A DNA stretch of 64,000 nucleotides. Origin: Streptomyces noursei. GTDB lineage: Bacteria; Actinomycetota; Actinomycetes; Streptomycetales; Streptomycetaceae. Positions within the stretch are counted from its first letter, which is position 1. Each line of letters starts with the position of its first letter. Position numbers and translations under genes: made by a program. The notes beneath the pieces were generated by a model. That model saw only the letters and a list, made by a program, of their open reading frames with translations. It searched no databases and was not told the origin of the DNA. The DNA is taken from assembly GCF_001646665.1 (NCBI RefSeq), contig NZ_LWBU01000279.1, positions 372,760 through 436,759 on the forward strand, read 5' to 3'. Below, piece after piece: positions 31,448 through 39,072 of this stretch.

Positions 31448-32731
31448 TCAGATCCGCAGGGCGCCGGTGAACGGGCCGTGGCCGATGCCGGGCCGCGTCA
31501 CGGCGAGCCAGCCGTGGCCGCGCACATGCGTCTCCTCACCGACCTCGCCCGGGAAGAGCGACAGGGCCCGCGCCGCGTTCTCGACGGCCCACTCCCGGGA
31601 GGCGCCGGGATCCTCGTCGTGGTCCGGTCCGTCCGAACCATGGGGGGAGCCCTCCGTGAGCGGTGTCTCCCAGGCCATCGGTTCACCGGTCCACTCGGGC
31701 TCCCCGTAGCGCCAGTAGCCGCGGTGCACCTCGCCGCCCCGGGCGAGGGTCCAAATCATCGAGTCGCTGTGGTCGTCCTGGTAGAAGAACTGGGCCTGCC
31801 CGCACCGCGCGCTGATCCGGGACACCAGGTCGTGGTGGTCCCACGCCTCCTCGTGGAAGAGGGAGTCGGCGTACACCAGCCGCCAGCCGTCCAGTTCGGG
31901 GGTCACGAACACCCGGTGGGCCGTGCGCCTCGCGCCGTCCTCGCCCGTCACGGTCGCCGTGTCGTCGCCCATGGCGGACAGGCCCATCGTGATGGTGCAG
32001 GGCCGCCGATCGTGGAGACCCATGGCCGGGAACAGTTCCTCGTACGTCTCGCCGGGGACCGCCAGCCAGCAGTGGTCCGGCAGGTCGCCGTGGACGACGC
32101 CGTCCGGTTCGGTGACCTTGATGCGGACGAGCCGCTCCCAGGCCCGTACGTCCCGCTCGTCGAGCGCCGCCTCGCCGCCGATGACGGCCAGGGCGGTCAG
32201 CGCGTGCCTGCGCAGCCGGCCCGGGCCGTGGCGGCGGACGGCTCCGAGCGCGGGCACCGCCGCCGGACCGATGGCCCGGACGGTCCGGGTGGCGGTGTGG
32301 CGGACGTACCGGTCCCGGTCGGCGAGGAACGGGATCACCGCCAGGACCGCCGGGGCGGCGGCGGGGCCGAGGTTCTCCAGGCCCCCGAGCGCCTGCCTCC
32401 GGATGTCCTCCATGGGATGCCCGAGTGCGGCGGTGTACCGGTCGAGGCACCGCTCGTCGAAAGCCCGCAGGACGTGCTCCAGCTCCCACCGGCCGGGGAC
32501 GTCCTCGGCGCGCTCCCGGGCGGCCATCGCCGCGTCGAAGGCGGGAGGTCCGATCAGCCGCAGGGCGTCCCGGAGGGCGAAGAACACGTGCCGCTCCACC
32601 GTGTGCAGCACGGCCAGCAGCCCGGGGACGGCGGCCGCGCCGGGCTCGGCCAGCCTGCGCACGAGGTCCGCCGTGGCCGCCTTGTCGAACCGGGCGGCGT
32701 CCAACGCGGATATGAGTTCGTCCTGATCCAT
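31448..32731 (-). CDS. HEAT-repeat protein
   Basis: A 427-aa cytoplasmic protein. The first 200 residues contain HEAT-type helical repeats (VPGLLAVLHTVERHVFFALRD region, DIRRQALGGLENLGPAAAPAV, VRHTATRTVRAIGPAAVPAL), which usually mediate protein contacts. The C-terminal half (WRLVYADSLFHEEAWDHHDL, CGQAQFFYQDDHSDSMIW) is a different domain that I cannot name. ATG 32731 was chosen; a TTG lies two codons upstream and no good ribosome site is visible for either. Stand-alone gene, divergent from the sortase gene. Confidence 0.8.
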   Translation of the reverse strand: MDQDELISALDAARFDKAATADLVRRLAEPGAAAVPGLLAVLHTVERHVFFALRDALRLIGPPAFDAAMAARERAEDVPGRWELEHVLRAFDERCLDRYTAALGHPMEDIRRQALGGLENLGPAAAPAVLAVIPFLADRDRYVRHTATRTVRAIGPAAVPALGAVRRHGPGRLRRHALTALAVIGGEAALDERDVRAWERLVRIKVTEPDGVVHGDLPDHCWLAVPGETYEELFPAMGLHDRRPCTITMGLSAMGDDTATVTGEDGARRTAHRVFVTPELDGWRLVYADSLFHEEAWDHHDLVSRISARCGQAQFFYQDDHSDSMIWTLARGGEVHRGYWRYGEPEWTGEPMAWETPLTEGSPHGSDGPDHDEDPGASREWAVENAARALSLFPGEVGEETHVRGHGWLAVTRPGIGHGPFTGALRI

Positions 32732-32921
32732 GATCAAGGACTGTAGACCTCGGCAGGGCCCCGGTCCGTGCCCGGCCGCTTCACCCCGGGCCGCCGTCCG
32801 TCACGCTGCGTCGACGGGTCTGTTCAGGCCACACCTGGCCGGTTTATGGTGGTTGGGTCGCAAGCGGCCGCCGTTGTCCACCCCGGCGGCCGACTCCTCC
32901 CGGCCATCGATCCGGAGTGCC

Positions 32922-33695
32922 ATGCCGAGCCCCCGCACCGCTTCCGCCGCGCTGACCGGCGCCCTCGTCGTGGCCCTCGTCGGCTGCGCAACCGGCGGCA
33001 GTGGTGCCGTCGAGCGTCCCGCGGCACCCGCAGCCGCCGTGAGCGCCGCCACCGGGCCGGTGGGCGCGGGACCCGCGTCCGGGGCGTCGGCGGCGCCCGG
33101 CGGGCCCGCCGCGTCCGGCCCCGCCGCCCTGCCCCTCGCGCCGTCGCCCGAGCCCACGCCCGACGAGACGGCGCGGACCCGGAGCGCGGTGCTCGCCATT
33201 CCGGACATCGGCGTCCGGGACCTGCGCGTCGTGCCGTACGAGGGGACGCCGGACGACTGGCCGGGCACCCGGATACAGGACCGGGGCCTCGCGGCCAGCC
33301 CGTACGGCCCGAAGGGCGGCGTGGGGCCGGGAGAGGTGGGGAACTACCTGGTCACGGCGCACCGGCTGGCCGCCGGCGGCCCGCTGCTCGACCTGCCCGC
33401 CCTCGACGTCGGCGACGCGGTGTTCGTCACCTCGGGCGGCACGGTCCACGAGTACCGGATCACGGAGACCCGCAGTACGTCGTTCCGCTCCCCCGCCTCC
33501 CTCGCCGAGCAGCGTGCCCCGGTGCCGGGCAAGCCGGGTGAGCGGCCGGTCAAGGCGATGATCACGATCTCCACCTGCGCGACGCCCGAGGACGACGCGG
33601 CTGGGAATCACTGGCGCGACGCCAAGGGCAACCCCGAGCACCGGATCGACAAGGTCGGCGTACTGGTGTCATCGGAGAAGACACAGGGGCAGTGA
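32922..33695 (+). CDS. class E/F-type sortase with lipoprotein-like signal
   Basis: A 257-aa cysteine transpeptidase. The catalytic triad is visible: His in NYLVTAHRLA, Cys in MITISTCATP and Arg in EHRIDKVGVLV. The N-terminus has a hydrophobic stretch ending LVVALVGC-ATG, a lipobox-like site, so it may be a lipoprotein instead of the usual membrane-anchored sortase. Residues 25-75 are an Ala/Pro/Gly-rich spacer. ATG 32922 with GGAG four bases ahead. No LPXTG-type substrate gene is adjacent. The last 27 bp overlap the 3' end of the convergent P450 gene. Confidence 0.88.
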   Translation: MPSPRTASAALTGALVVALVGCATGGSGAVERPAAPAAAVSAATGPVGAGPASGASAAPGGPAASGPAALPLAPSPEPTPDETARTRSAVLAIPDIGVRDLRVVPYEGTPDDWPGTRIQDRGLAASPYGPKGGVGPGEVGNYLVTAHRLAAGGPLLDLPALDVGDAVFVTSGGTVHEYRITETRSTSFRSPASLAEQRAPVPGKPGERPVKAMITISTCATPEDDAAGNHWRDAKGNPEHRIDKVGVLVSSEKTQGQ

Positions 33696-34919
33696 CTTCA
33701 GCCCGTTGATGAAGTGGGACACCAGCCGCCGGGGCGGGGTGGCGGCCTCGTAGGGCGGCAGCGCGCGCAGCACCTCCTCGTGCAGCACCCGCAGCTGGAG
33801 CCGGGCGAAGTGGGCGCCCAGGCAGACGTGCGGGCCGTCGCCGAACGACACGTGCGGGTTGGGCGAACGGCCCAGGTCGAGGCGGTGGGGGTCGGGGAAG
33901 ACCCGCTCGTCGTGGTTGGCCGAGGCGTGGAAGACGACCACCTTGTCGCCGCGGCGCACCCGCCGGCCGTGCAGCACGTGGTCCTCGGCCGCCGTGCGGC
34001 GGAAGTGCAGCACCGGCGGGTGGAAGCGCAGCAGCTCCTCGACGGCGGTGGTGACGGCGAACCGGCCCTCCCGCAGGGCCCGCTGCTCCTCGGGGTGGCC
34101 GGCGAGGGCGAGCAGTCCGCCGGGGGCGGCGCTGCGGACGGTGTCGTTCCCGGCGACGGTCAGCAGGAAGAAGGACATCTCCAGTTCGCCGTCGGACAGG
34201 TCGGCGTGTGCGAGGGAGGTGAGGACGTCGTCGCCGGGGTGCTTCCGCTTGTGCGCGGCGAGGTCCCGCGCGTAACCGAACATCTCCTCCAGCATGGCGG
34301 GCGAGCGGGGGTTCACGGGCGTGCCGTCCGGGCCGAGCACCGGGGGTTCGTCCGGGTCCTGGTAGGCGATGACGCGTTCGGTCCAGGTGAGCAGCAGCCC
34401 CCGGTCGCCGGGCGGCACGCCGAGCAGGTCGGTGAGGTTGAGCAGGGCGTACTCGTCGGTGACGGCGCGTACGGCGTCGACGGTGCCGTCCCCGTCGCGG
34501 GCGGTGGCGCGGGCGGCGCCGAGCAGGGCACGGGCCCTGGCGGTGGCGGCGGCCGCGAAGCGGTCGACGCGCGCCGGGGTGAACGCTCGGCTGACCAGGC
34601 GGCGCAGTCTGCCGTGCCCGGGCGGGTCCTGATTGAGCATCATGCGCCGGATGAACGGCAGGTCGGCCGGGTCGGGGTCGCGGATCTGCGTGGCGCCCAG
34701 GTACGAGGAGTAGCGGCGGGCGTCCTTGAGGACCCGCACGACGTCGGCGTGGCGGGTCACCGCCCAGAAGCCCGGTCCGGCGGGCCAGCCCAGGACCCGG
34801 TACTCGTCCTGCCACGCCACCGGGTGCCGGTCGCGCAGCTCGCGGTAGGCGTCGTACGGGATCCCGCGCGCGTACAGCCGGGGGTCGAACACGTCCGGGA
34901 CCGGTGGTACGACGGTCAC
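33669..34919 (-). CDS. cytochrome P450 (CYP124/125/142-like)
   Basis: A 416-aa haem monooxygenase. I-helix AGNDTVRSA has the acid-alcohol pair in the AGNDT form usual for the sterol/fatty-acid CYP124/125/142 group; the ExxR motif is EELLRFHPP near 293 and the haem-binding loop is FGDGPHVCLGAHFAR with Cys near 363. HRDDP-like DQDPPGHGRLRRLVSRAFTP is the expected early helix C region. GTG 34919 overlaps the stop of the hydrolase gene (GTGA), so the two are coupled. No ferredoxin gene is next to it. A role in the phosphoglycolipid cluster is not evident. Confidence 0.93.
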   Translation of the reverse strand: MTVVPPVPDVFDPRLYARGIPYDAYRELRDRHPVAWQDEYRVLGWPAGPGFWAVTRHADVVRVLKDARRYSSYLGATQIRDPDPADLPFIRRMMLNQDPPGHGRLRRLVSRAFTPARVDRFAAAATARARALLGAARATARDGDGTVDAVRAVTDEYALLNLTDLLGVPPGDRGLLLTWTERVIAYQDPDEPPVLGPDGTPVNPRSPAMLEEMFGYARDLAAHKRKHPGDDVLTSLAHADLSDGELEMSFFLLTVAGNDTVRSAAPGGLLALAGHPEEQRALREGRFAVTTAVEELLRFHPPVLHFRRTAAEDHVLHGRRVRRGDKVVVFHASANHDERVFPDPHRLDLGRSPNPHVSFGDGPHVCLGAHFARLQLRVLHEEVLRALPPYEAATPPRRLVSHFINGLKSLPLCLLR

Positions 34920-35692
34920 GCGTCGCCGTCCGCGCGCAGGAAGTCCTCGACGACCCGGATCAGTTCCAGCGGTGTCTCGTCCATGGCGTAGTGGCCGGCG
35001 CGCGGCAGTTCGGTGACCCGGCCCTTGGGGTAGCAGCGCAGCCAGGTGCGCCGCATCAGTTCGGCGCCGAGCGCCGGGTCGAGCGCGCCGACGACCGCGA
35101 GGGCCGGTACGTCGCTGTCGGCGACCTCGGCGTGGAAGTCCTCGCGGGCCCAGGAGTCGAGCCAGGCGCGGAACGCCGCGGGGTCGCTGCGGTCCAGGGA
35201 GCGGCGCACCATGCGGTCGAGCCAGGCGTCCGGCCGGTTCCCGCCGGTGGTGGCGTCGATGATGGCGCGGCGGGCGGCGGGGTTCTCGGCGGCGCCGGCG
35301 AACAGCTCCCACTGCTCGGGCGGCATGAGCAGCCCGCCCGCCGGGACGGGCGAGACGCCGACCAGCCGGCGGACCCGCTCCGGCGCGGCGGCCAGGACCC
35401 GCTGGGCGACGCTGCCGCCCATCGAGTGCCCGACGACGGAGAACCGCTCCCAGCCGAGCCGGTCGGCGAGGGCGAGGATGTCGGCGGCCGCCCGGGCGGT
35501 CGTGTACGGGCCGGGGGCGTCCTTCGCCTCGCCGTAGCCGCGCAGGTCCACCAGGGCGTAGCCGAGTGCGTCGCCGTCGAGGTCGTCGACGACCGGCGCC
35601 CAGGCGGCCCGGTCGGCGAGCCAGCCGTGGACGGCGACGACGTGGTGGGGTCCGTCGCCGATCCGCTGATGGGGCAGGAGGAAGGGTGCCAC
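34916..35692 (-). CDS. alpha/beta hydrolase
   Basis: A 258-aa alpha/beta-fold enzyme. The oxyanion HGW motif (VVAVHGWLADRAAW), the nucleophile elbow GHSMGGSVAQ with Ser near 97, an acid in VVGALDPALG and the C-terminal His in RAGHYAMDETP form a complete triad. The substrate is unknown. GTG 35692 is preceded by GGAGCGCCC. It is coupled to the P450 gene and lies 212 bp downstream of the acyl-CoA ligase gene on the same strand, so the three may or may not share a transcript. Confidence 0.9.
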   Translation of the reverse strand: MAPFLLPHQRIGDGPHHVVAVHGWLADRAAWAPVVDDLDGDALGYALVDLRGYGEAKDAPGPYTTARAAADILALADRLGWERFSVVGHSMGGSVAQRVLAAAPERVRRLVGVSPVPAGGLLMPPEQWELFAGAAENPAARRAIIDATTGGNRPDAWLDRMVRRSLDRSDPAAFRAWLDSWAREDFHAEVADSDVPALAVVGALDPALGAELMRRTWLRCYPKGRVTELPRAGHYAMDETPLELIRVVEDFLRADGDA

Positions 35693-35831
35693 GGGCGCTC
35701 CGATCGTGAGGCAGGGCGTGCCGGGCCGGCGCGGCAGGCCGTGCCCGGTCGACTTCACCTTGGCCCGCTCCCGGCCGCGCCACAAGACCGCCGCGCCCGG
35801 CCGGGTCCCGGCACGCCTCGCGCACGGCCGC

Positions 35832-35899
35832 GGGACACCTGGCGGAGGGCCCCGGGGACACCTGGCGGAGGGCTCGGGGGTGCCTGGCGGAGGGCCCCG
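35832..35899. repeat. three imperfect ~23-bp tandem repeats
   Basis: The unit GGACACCTGGCGGAGGGCCC occurs twice at a spacing of 23 bp and a third time with changes (GGTGCCTGGCGGAGGGCCCC), just downstream of the acyl-CoA ligase stop. No hairpin with a T-run is formed. Confidence 0.7.
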
Positions 35900-35903
35900 G
35901 TGG

Positions 35904-37517
35904 TCAGCCGGCGCCGGGGCCGGGGGCCGGGCGGGGGCGGCCGGCGTACCGGGCGACCAGCTCGCGTTTGAGGACCTTCCCGCTCGGGCCGAGGGGGAAG
36001 GTGTCGGTGAACTCCACGCGGCGCGGGTACTTGTAGGCGGCGACGCGCGCCCGGCTCCAGGCGATGATCTCCTCCGCGAGGGCGTCGTCGGCGACCGTGC
36101 CGGGCCGTGGCCGGACCACGGCGCACACCTCCTCCCCGTGGCGCTCGTCCGGCAGGCCGACGACCGCGACGGCGGCGACGGCGGGGTGGCGGCCGAGGAC
36201 GTCCTCCACCTCGCGCGGGTAGACGTTGTACCCGCCGCGGACCACCATGTCCTTCTTGCGGTCGACGACGGTGAGGACGCCCTCGTCGTCGAGCACCCCG
36301 AGGTCGCCCGTGCGGAACCAGCCGTCGACCATGACCTCCGCGGTGGCCTCGGGCCGGCCGAGGTAGCCGGCCATGACGTTGTGCCCGCGGACGACGATCT
36401 CGCCGGTCTCCCCCGGCGGCAGCGGCTCGATCCTGCCCTCCAGGTCCGCTCGGGCGATCGCCACCCGGACGCCCCGGACGGGCGTTCCCACCGTGCCGGG
36501 CCGGCAGGGCCGCCCGGGCTGGTTGTAGGCGACGACGGGGGACGTCTCGGTGAGGCCGTACCCCTCGTACACCTCGCAGCCGAAGGTGTCACGGAACTCC
36601 TCCAGCACGGCCACCGGCAGCGCCGCCCCGCCGCTGTACGCCCGGTCGAGGGGCGGGCGTCCAGGGTCCCGGCGGGCCGCTTCCAGCAGGTCCAGGTACA
36701 TCGTCGGTACGCCCATGAACACGGTGCACCGCTCGGCCGTCATCAGCCGCAGCGCCTCGGCCGCCTCGAAGCGCCGCATCAGCACCATGGTGGCCCCGGC
36801 GTGGAAGCAGGTGGCCATCCCGCAGATCTGGCCGAAGGTGTGGAACAGCGGGAGGCAGCCCAGCAGGACGTCGTCGCCGCGCAGGGCGAAGGGCGACACC
36901 ACGGTGGTGGTGACGTTCATGACCAGGTTGGCGTGCGTGATCATCGCGCCCTTGGGCCGCCCGGTGGTGCCCGAGGTGTAGAGGACCAGGGCCAGGTCGT
37001 CCGGGGCGCGCTCCACGTACGTGCCGAGCGGCGTCGTCCGCGCGGCGAGGGCGTCGAGGTCCGGGACGCCGCCCGACCCGTCCCCGTGGACGGTCAGGAC
37101 GGTGGGGACGCCCGCCCGGCGGGCGGCCGTGGCGCCGACGGCGAGGAGCGGGGCGGCGCAGACGACGGCCCGGGCGCCGCAGTCGCCCAGCACATGGGCG
37201 GCCTCGTCGGCCTTGAGCAGCGCGTTGACCGGCACGACGGTCGCCCCGAGCGCGAGCGCCCCGAAGTAGGCGGCCGGGAAGTGCGGGGTGTTCGTGAGGA
37301 GCAGGGCGACACGGTCGCCCGGCCCGACTCCGTGTTCGCGCAGGACGGCCGCGTACCGGCGGGCGAGGTCCCACAGCTCCCGGTAGGTGACGCGGCCGGC
37401 GGCGGTCACGAGCGCAGGGTGGTCGGGGCGACGGGCCGCGCTGTGCGCGAGGAGGTGGGCCGCGCCGGGCGTGGCGGCACCGGGCTCGGCGGCACCGGGC
37501 GTGAGGGTGCCGCTCAT
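35904..37517 (-). CDS. AMP-dependent acyl-CoA ligase (C5N-pathway candidate)
   Basis: A 537-aa ANL-superfamily ligase that adenylates a carboxylate and transfers it to CoA. Motifs: YTSGTTGRPKGAMITH (P-loop A3), GYGLTETSPVVAYN (A5), WFRTGDLGVLD (A7), RKKDMVVRGGYNVYPREVED (A8; key GGYNVYP) and PLGPSGKVLKREL with the catalytic Lys (A10). It is divergent from a 5-aminolevulinate synthase gene. In moenomycin, asukamycin and related pathways this enzyme pair makes 5-aminolevulinyl-CoA, which the synthase cyclises to 2-amino-3-hydroxycyclopent-2-enone. I therefore infer a C5N role, though a fatty-acid ligase is the alternative. No clear ribosome site precedes ATG 37517. Confidence 0.85.
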   Translation of the reverse strand: MSGTLTPGAAEPGAATPGAAHLLAHSAARRPDHPALVTAAGRVTYRELWDLARRYAAVLREHGVGPGDRVALLLTNTPHFPAAYFGALALGATVVPVNALLKADEAAHVLGDCGARAVVCAAPLLAVGATAARRAGVPTVLTVHGDGSGGVPDLDALAARTTPLGTYVERAPDDLALVLYTSGTTGRPKGAMITHANLVMNVTTTVVSPFALRGDDVLLGCLPLFHTFGQICGMATCFHAGATMVLMRRFEAAEALRLMTAERCTVFMGVPTMYLDLLEAARRDPGRPPLDRAYSGGAALPVAVLEEFRDTFGCEVYEGYGLTETSPVVAYNQPGRPCRPGTVGTPVRGVRVAIARADLEGRIEPLPPGETGEIVVRGHNVMAGYLGRPEATAEVMVDGWFRTGDLGVLDDEGVLTVVDRKKDMVVRGGYNVYPREVEDVLGRHPAVAAVAVVGLPDERHGEEVCAVVRPRPGTVADDALAEEIIAWSRARVAAYKYPRRVEFTDTFPLGPSGKVLKRELVARYAGRPRPAPGPGAG

Positions 37518-37779
37518 GCGGGGAGAAGGCGGGATGTGCGTGGCGACGACTCGCGTACGGAATTGTCGGATCCGGGCATCGGAACTCCGGTTTCACGGGA
37601 GCGGGAAGCGTGCGGCGGGACCGGGACGGCGAGGGATTTCCAGCATGGCATACGAACCGCCTTTCGACAGCGCGGAATTGCACACTGTTCCGGACGCGCG
37701 GCCGCTCCTAGGATGAACCGCTCCATCACCGCGCGGGCCGACGGAAGCGCGCGGGGCGACAGAGAGCGAGCCGGAAACC

Positions 37780-38991
37780 ATGATCCAGTACACGGATTTC
37801 TTCTCACGTCTCGCGGAGGAATCCGCGAGCCGGAAGCGCGAGTTCCTGGAGATCGGCAGGATCGCCGGACGTTTCCCCGCCGCCACCACGCGGCAGGATG
37901 GCGAAATAGCCGTCTGGTGCAGCAATGACTATCTGGGTATGGGGCAGCACCCGCTCGTCGTCCGGGCGATGAAAACGGCGATCGACGAATACGGGGCCGG
38001 TTCCGGGGGTTCGCGGAACATCGGCGGGACGAACCACTATCACGTGCTGCTGGAGCGGGAACTGGCCGACCTGCACGGCAAGGAGGACGCGCTGGTCTTC
38101 ACCTCCGGCTACTCGGCCAATGAGGGCGCCCTGTCGGTGCTGGCGGGCCGCATGGACGGCTGCGTCGCCTTCTCCGACGAGCTGAACCACGCCTCGATCA
38201 TCGACGGCTTACGCCACAGCCGGGCGGAGAAGCGCATTTTCCGCCACAACGACCCCGCGCATCTGGAGGAGTTGGTGGCGGCGGTCGATCCGCGCCGTCC
38301 GAAGCTGCTGGTCACGGAGTCCGTCCACTCGATGGGCGGGGACATGGCGCCGCTCGCGGAGCTCGCCGACATCGCGAAGCGGTACGGGATGCTCACGTTC
38401 CTGGACGAGGTGCACGCGGTGGGGATGTACGGGCCGCAGGGCGCCGGGATCGCCGCCGAGCGGGGGCTGGCGGGCGAGTTCGACCTGGTCATGGGGACCC
38501 TGGCCAAGGCGTTCGGCACCACGGGCGGTTACGTCGCCGGGCCGTCGCTCCTCATCGACGCGGTACGGGCCTTCTCCCGCTCGTTCATCTTCACCACCGC
38601 GCTCCCGCCGTCCGTCGCGGCCGGCGGGCTGGCGGCGGTCCGGCACCTGCGGGGCTCGGACGTCGAGCGGGAGCGGCTGAGGACCAACGCCAGGACGATG
38701 CACCGGATGCTGGCGGAGCGGCGGATCCCGTTCCTGTCGGACCACTCCCACATCGTGTCGGTACGGGTGGGCGAGGACGCGCTGTGCAAGCGGATCTCCG
38801 CGCTCCTGCTGGAGCGTCACGGGATGTACGTCCAGGCGATCAACGCGCCGAGCGTACGGGCCGGTGAGGAGATCCTGCGGGTGGCGCCGGGCGCCGTGCA
38901 CTCCCCCGCCGACGTACGGGACTTCGTGACCGCGCTGGACGGCATCTGGACCGAGCTGGGCGTCCCGCGCGGCCGGACCGAGCGCGGCTGA
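37780..38991 (+). CDS. 5-aminolevulinate synthase (C5N A-ring)
   Basis: A 403-aa alpha-oxoamine synthase. Start MIQYTDFFSRLAEESASRKR, VWCSNDYLGMGQHP, GAGSGGSRNIGGTNHYH, the VHSMGGDMAPL loop and the PLP lysine in GTLAKAFGTTGGY near residue 242 identify ALA synthase rather than AONS. Streptomyces make haem precursors by the C5 route, so an ALA synthase signals C5N-unit formation in a natural-product pathway; here it would supply the A-ring of a moenomycin-type antibiotic together with the divergent acyl-CoA ligase. Codon 144 is TTA (38209-38211), a bldA-dependent signal shared with moeE5 and moeO5 in this cluster. Confidence 0.92.
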   Translation: MIQYTDFFSRLAEESASRKREFLEIGRIAGRFPAATTRQDGEIAVWCSNDYLGMGQHPLVVRAMKTAIDEYGAGSGGSRNIGGTNHYHVLLERELADLHGKEDALVFTSGYSANEGALSVLAGRMDGCVAFSDELNHASIIDGLRHSRAEKRIFRHNDPAHLEELVAAVDPRRPKLLVTESVHSMGGDMAPLAELADIAKRYGMLTFLDEVHAVGMYGPQGAGIAAERGLAGEFDLVMGTLAKAFGTTGGYVAGPSLLIDAVRAFSRSFIFTTALPPSVAAGGLAAVRHLRGSDVERERLRTNARTMHRMLAERRIPFLSDHSHIVSVRVGEDALCKRISALLLERHGMYVQAINAPSVRAGEEILRVAPGAVHSPADVRDFVTALDGIWTELGVPRGRTERG

Positions 38992-39072
38992 GCCCCCCGG
39001 CCGGCGGTCCGCGCCCGCACCCGTACGTGCCGGTCCGCACCCGCACCCGTCCCGCGCCCGCGCCCGTGCGCG

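Noticed and set aside
32836..32845. TGGCCGGTTT, a match to the AdpA consensus, upstream of the sortase gene
   Set aside because: The consensus is short and degenerate; one hit in 64 kb without a link to the moe genes is not evidence.
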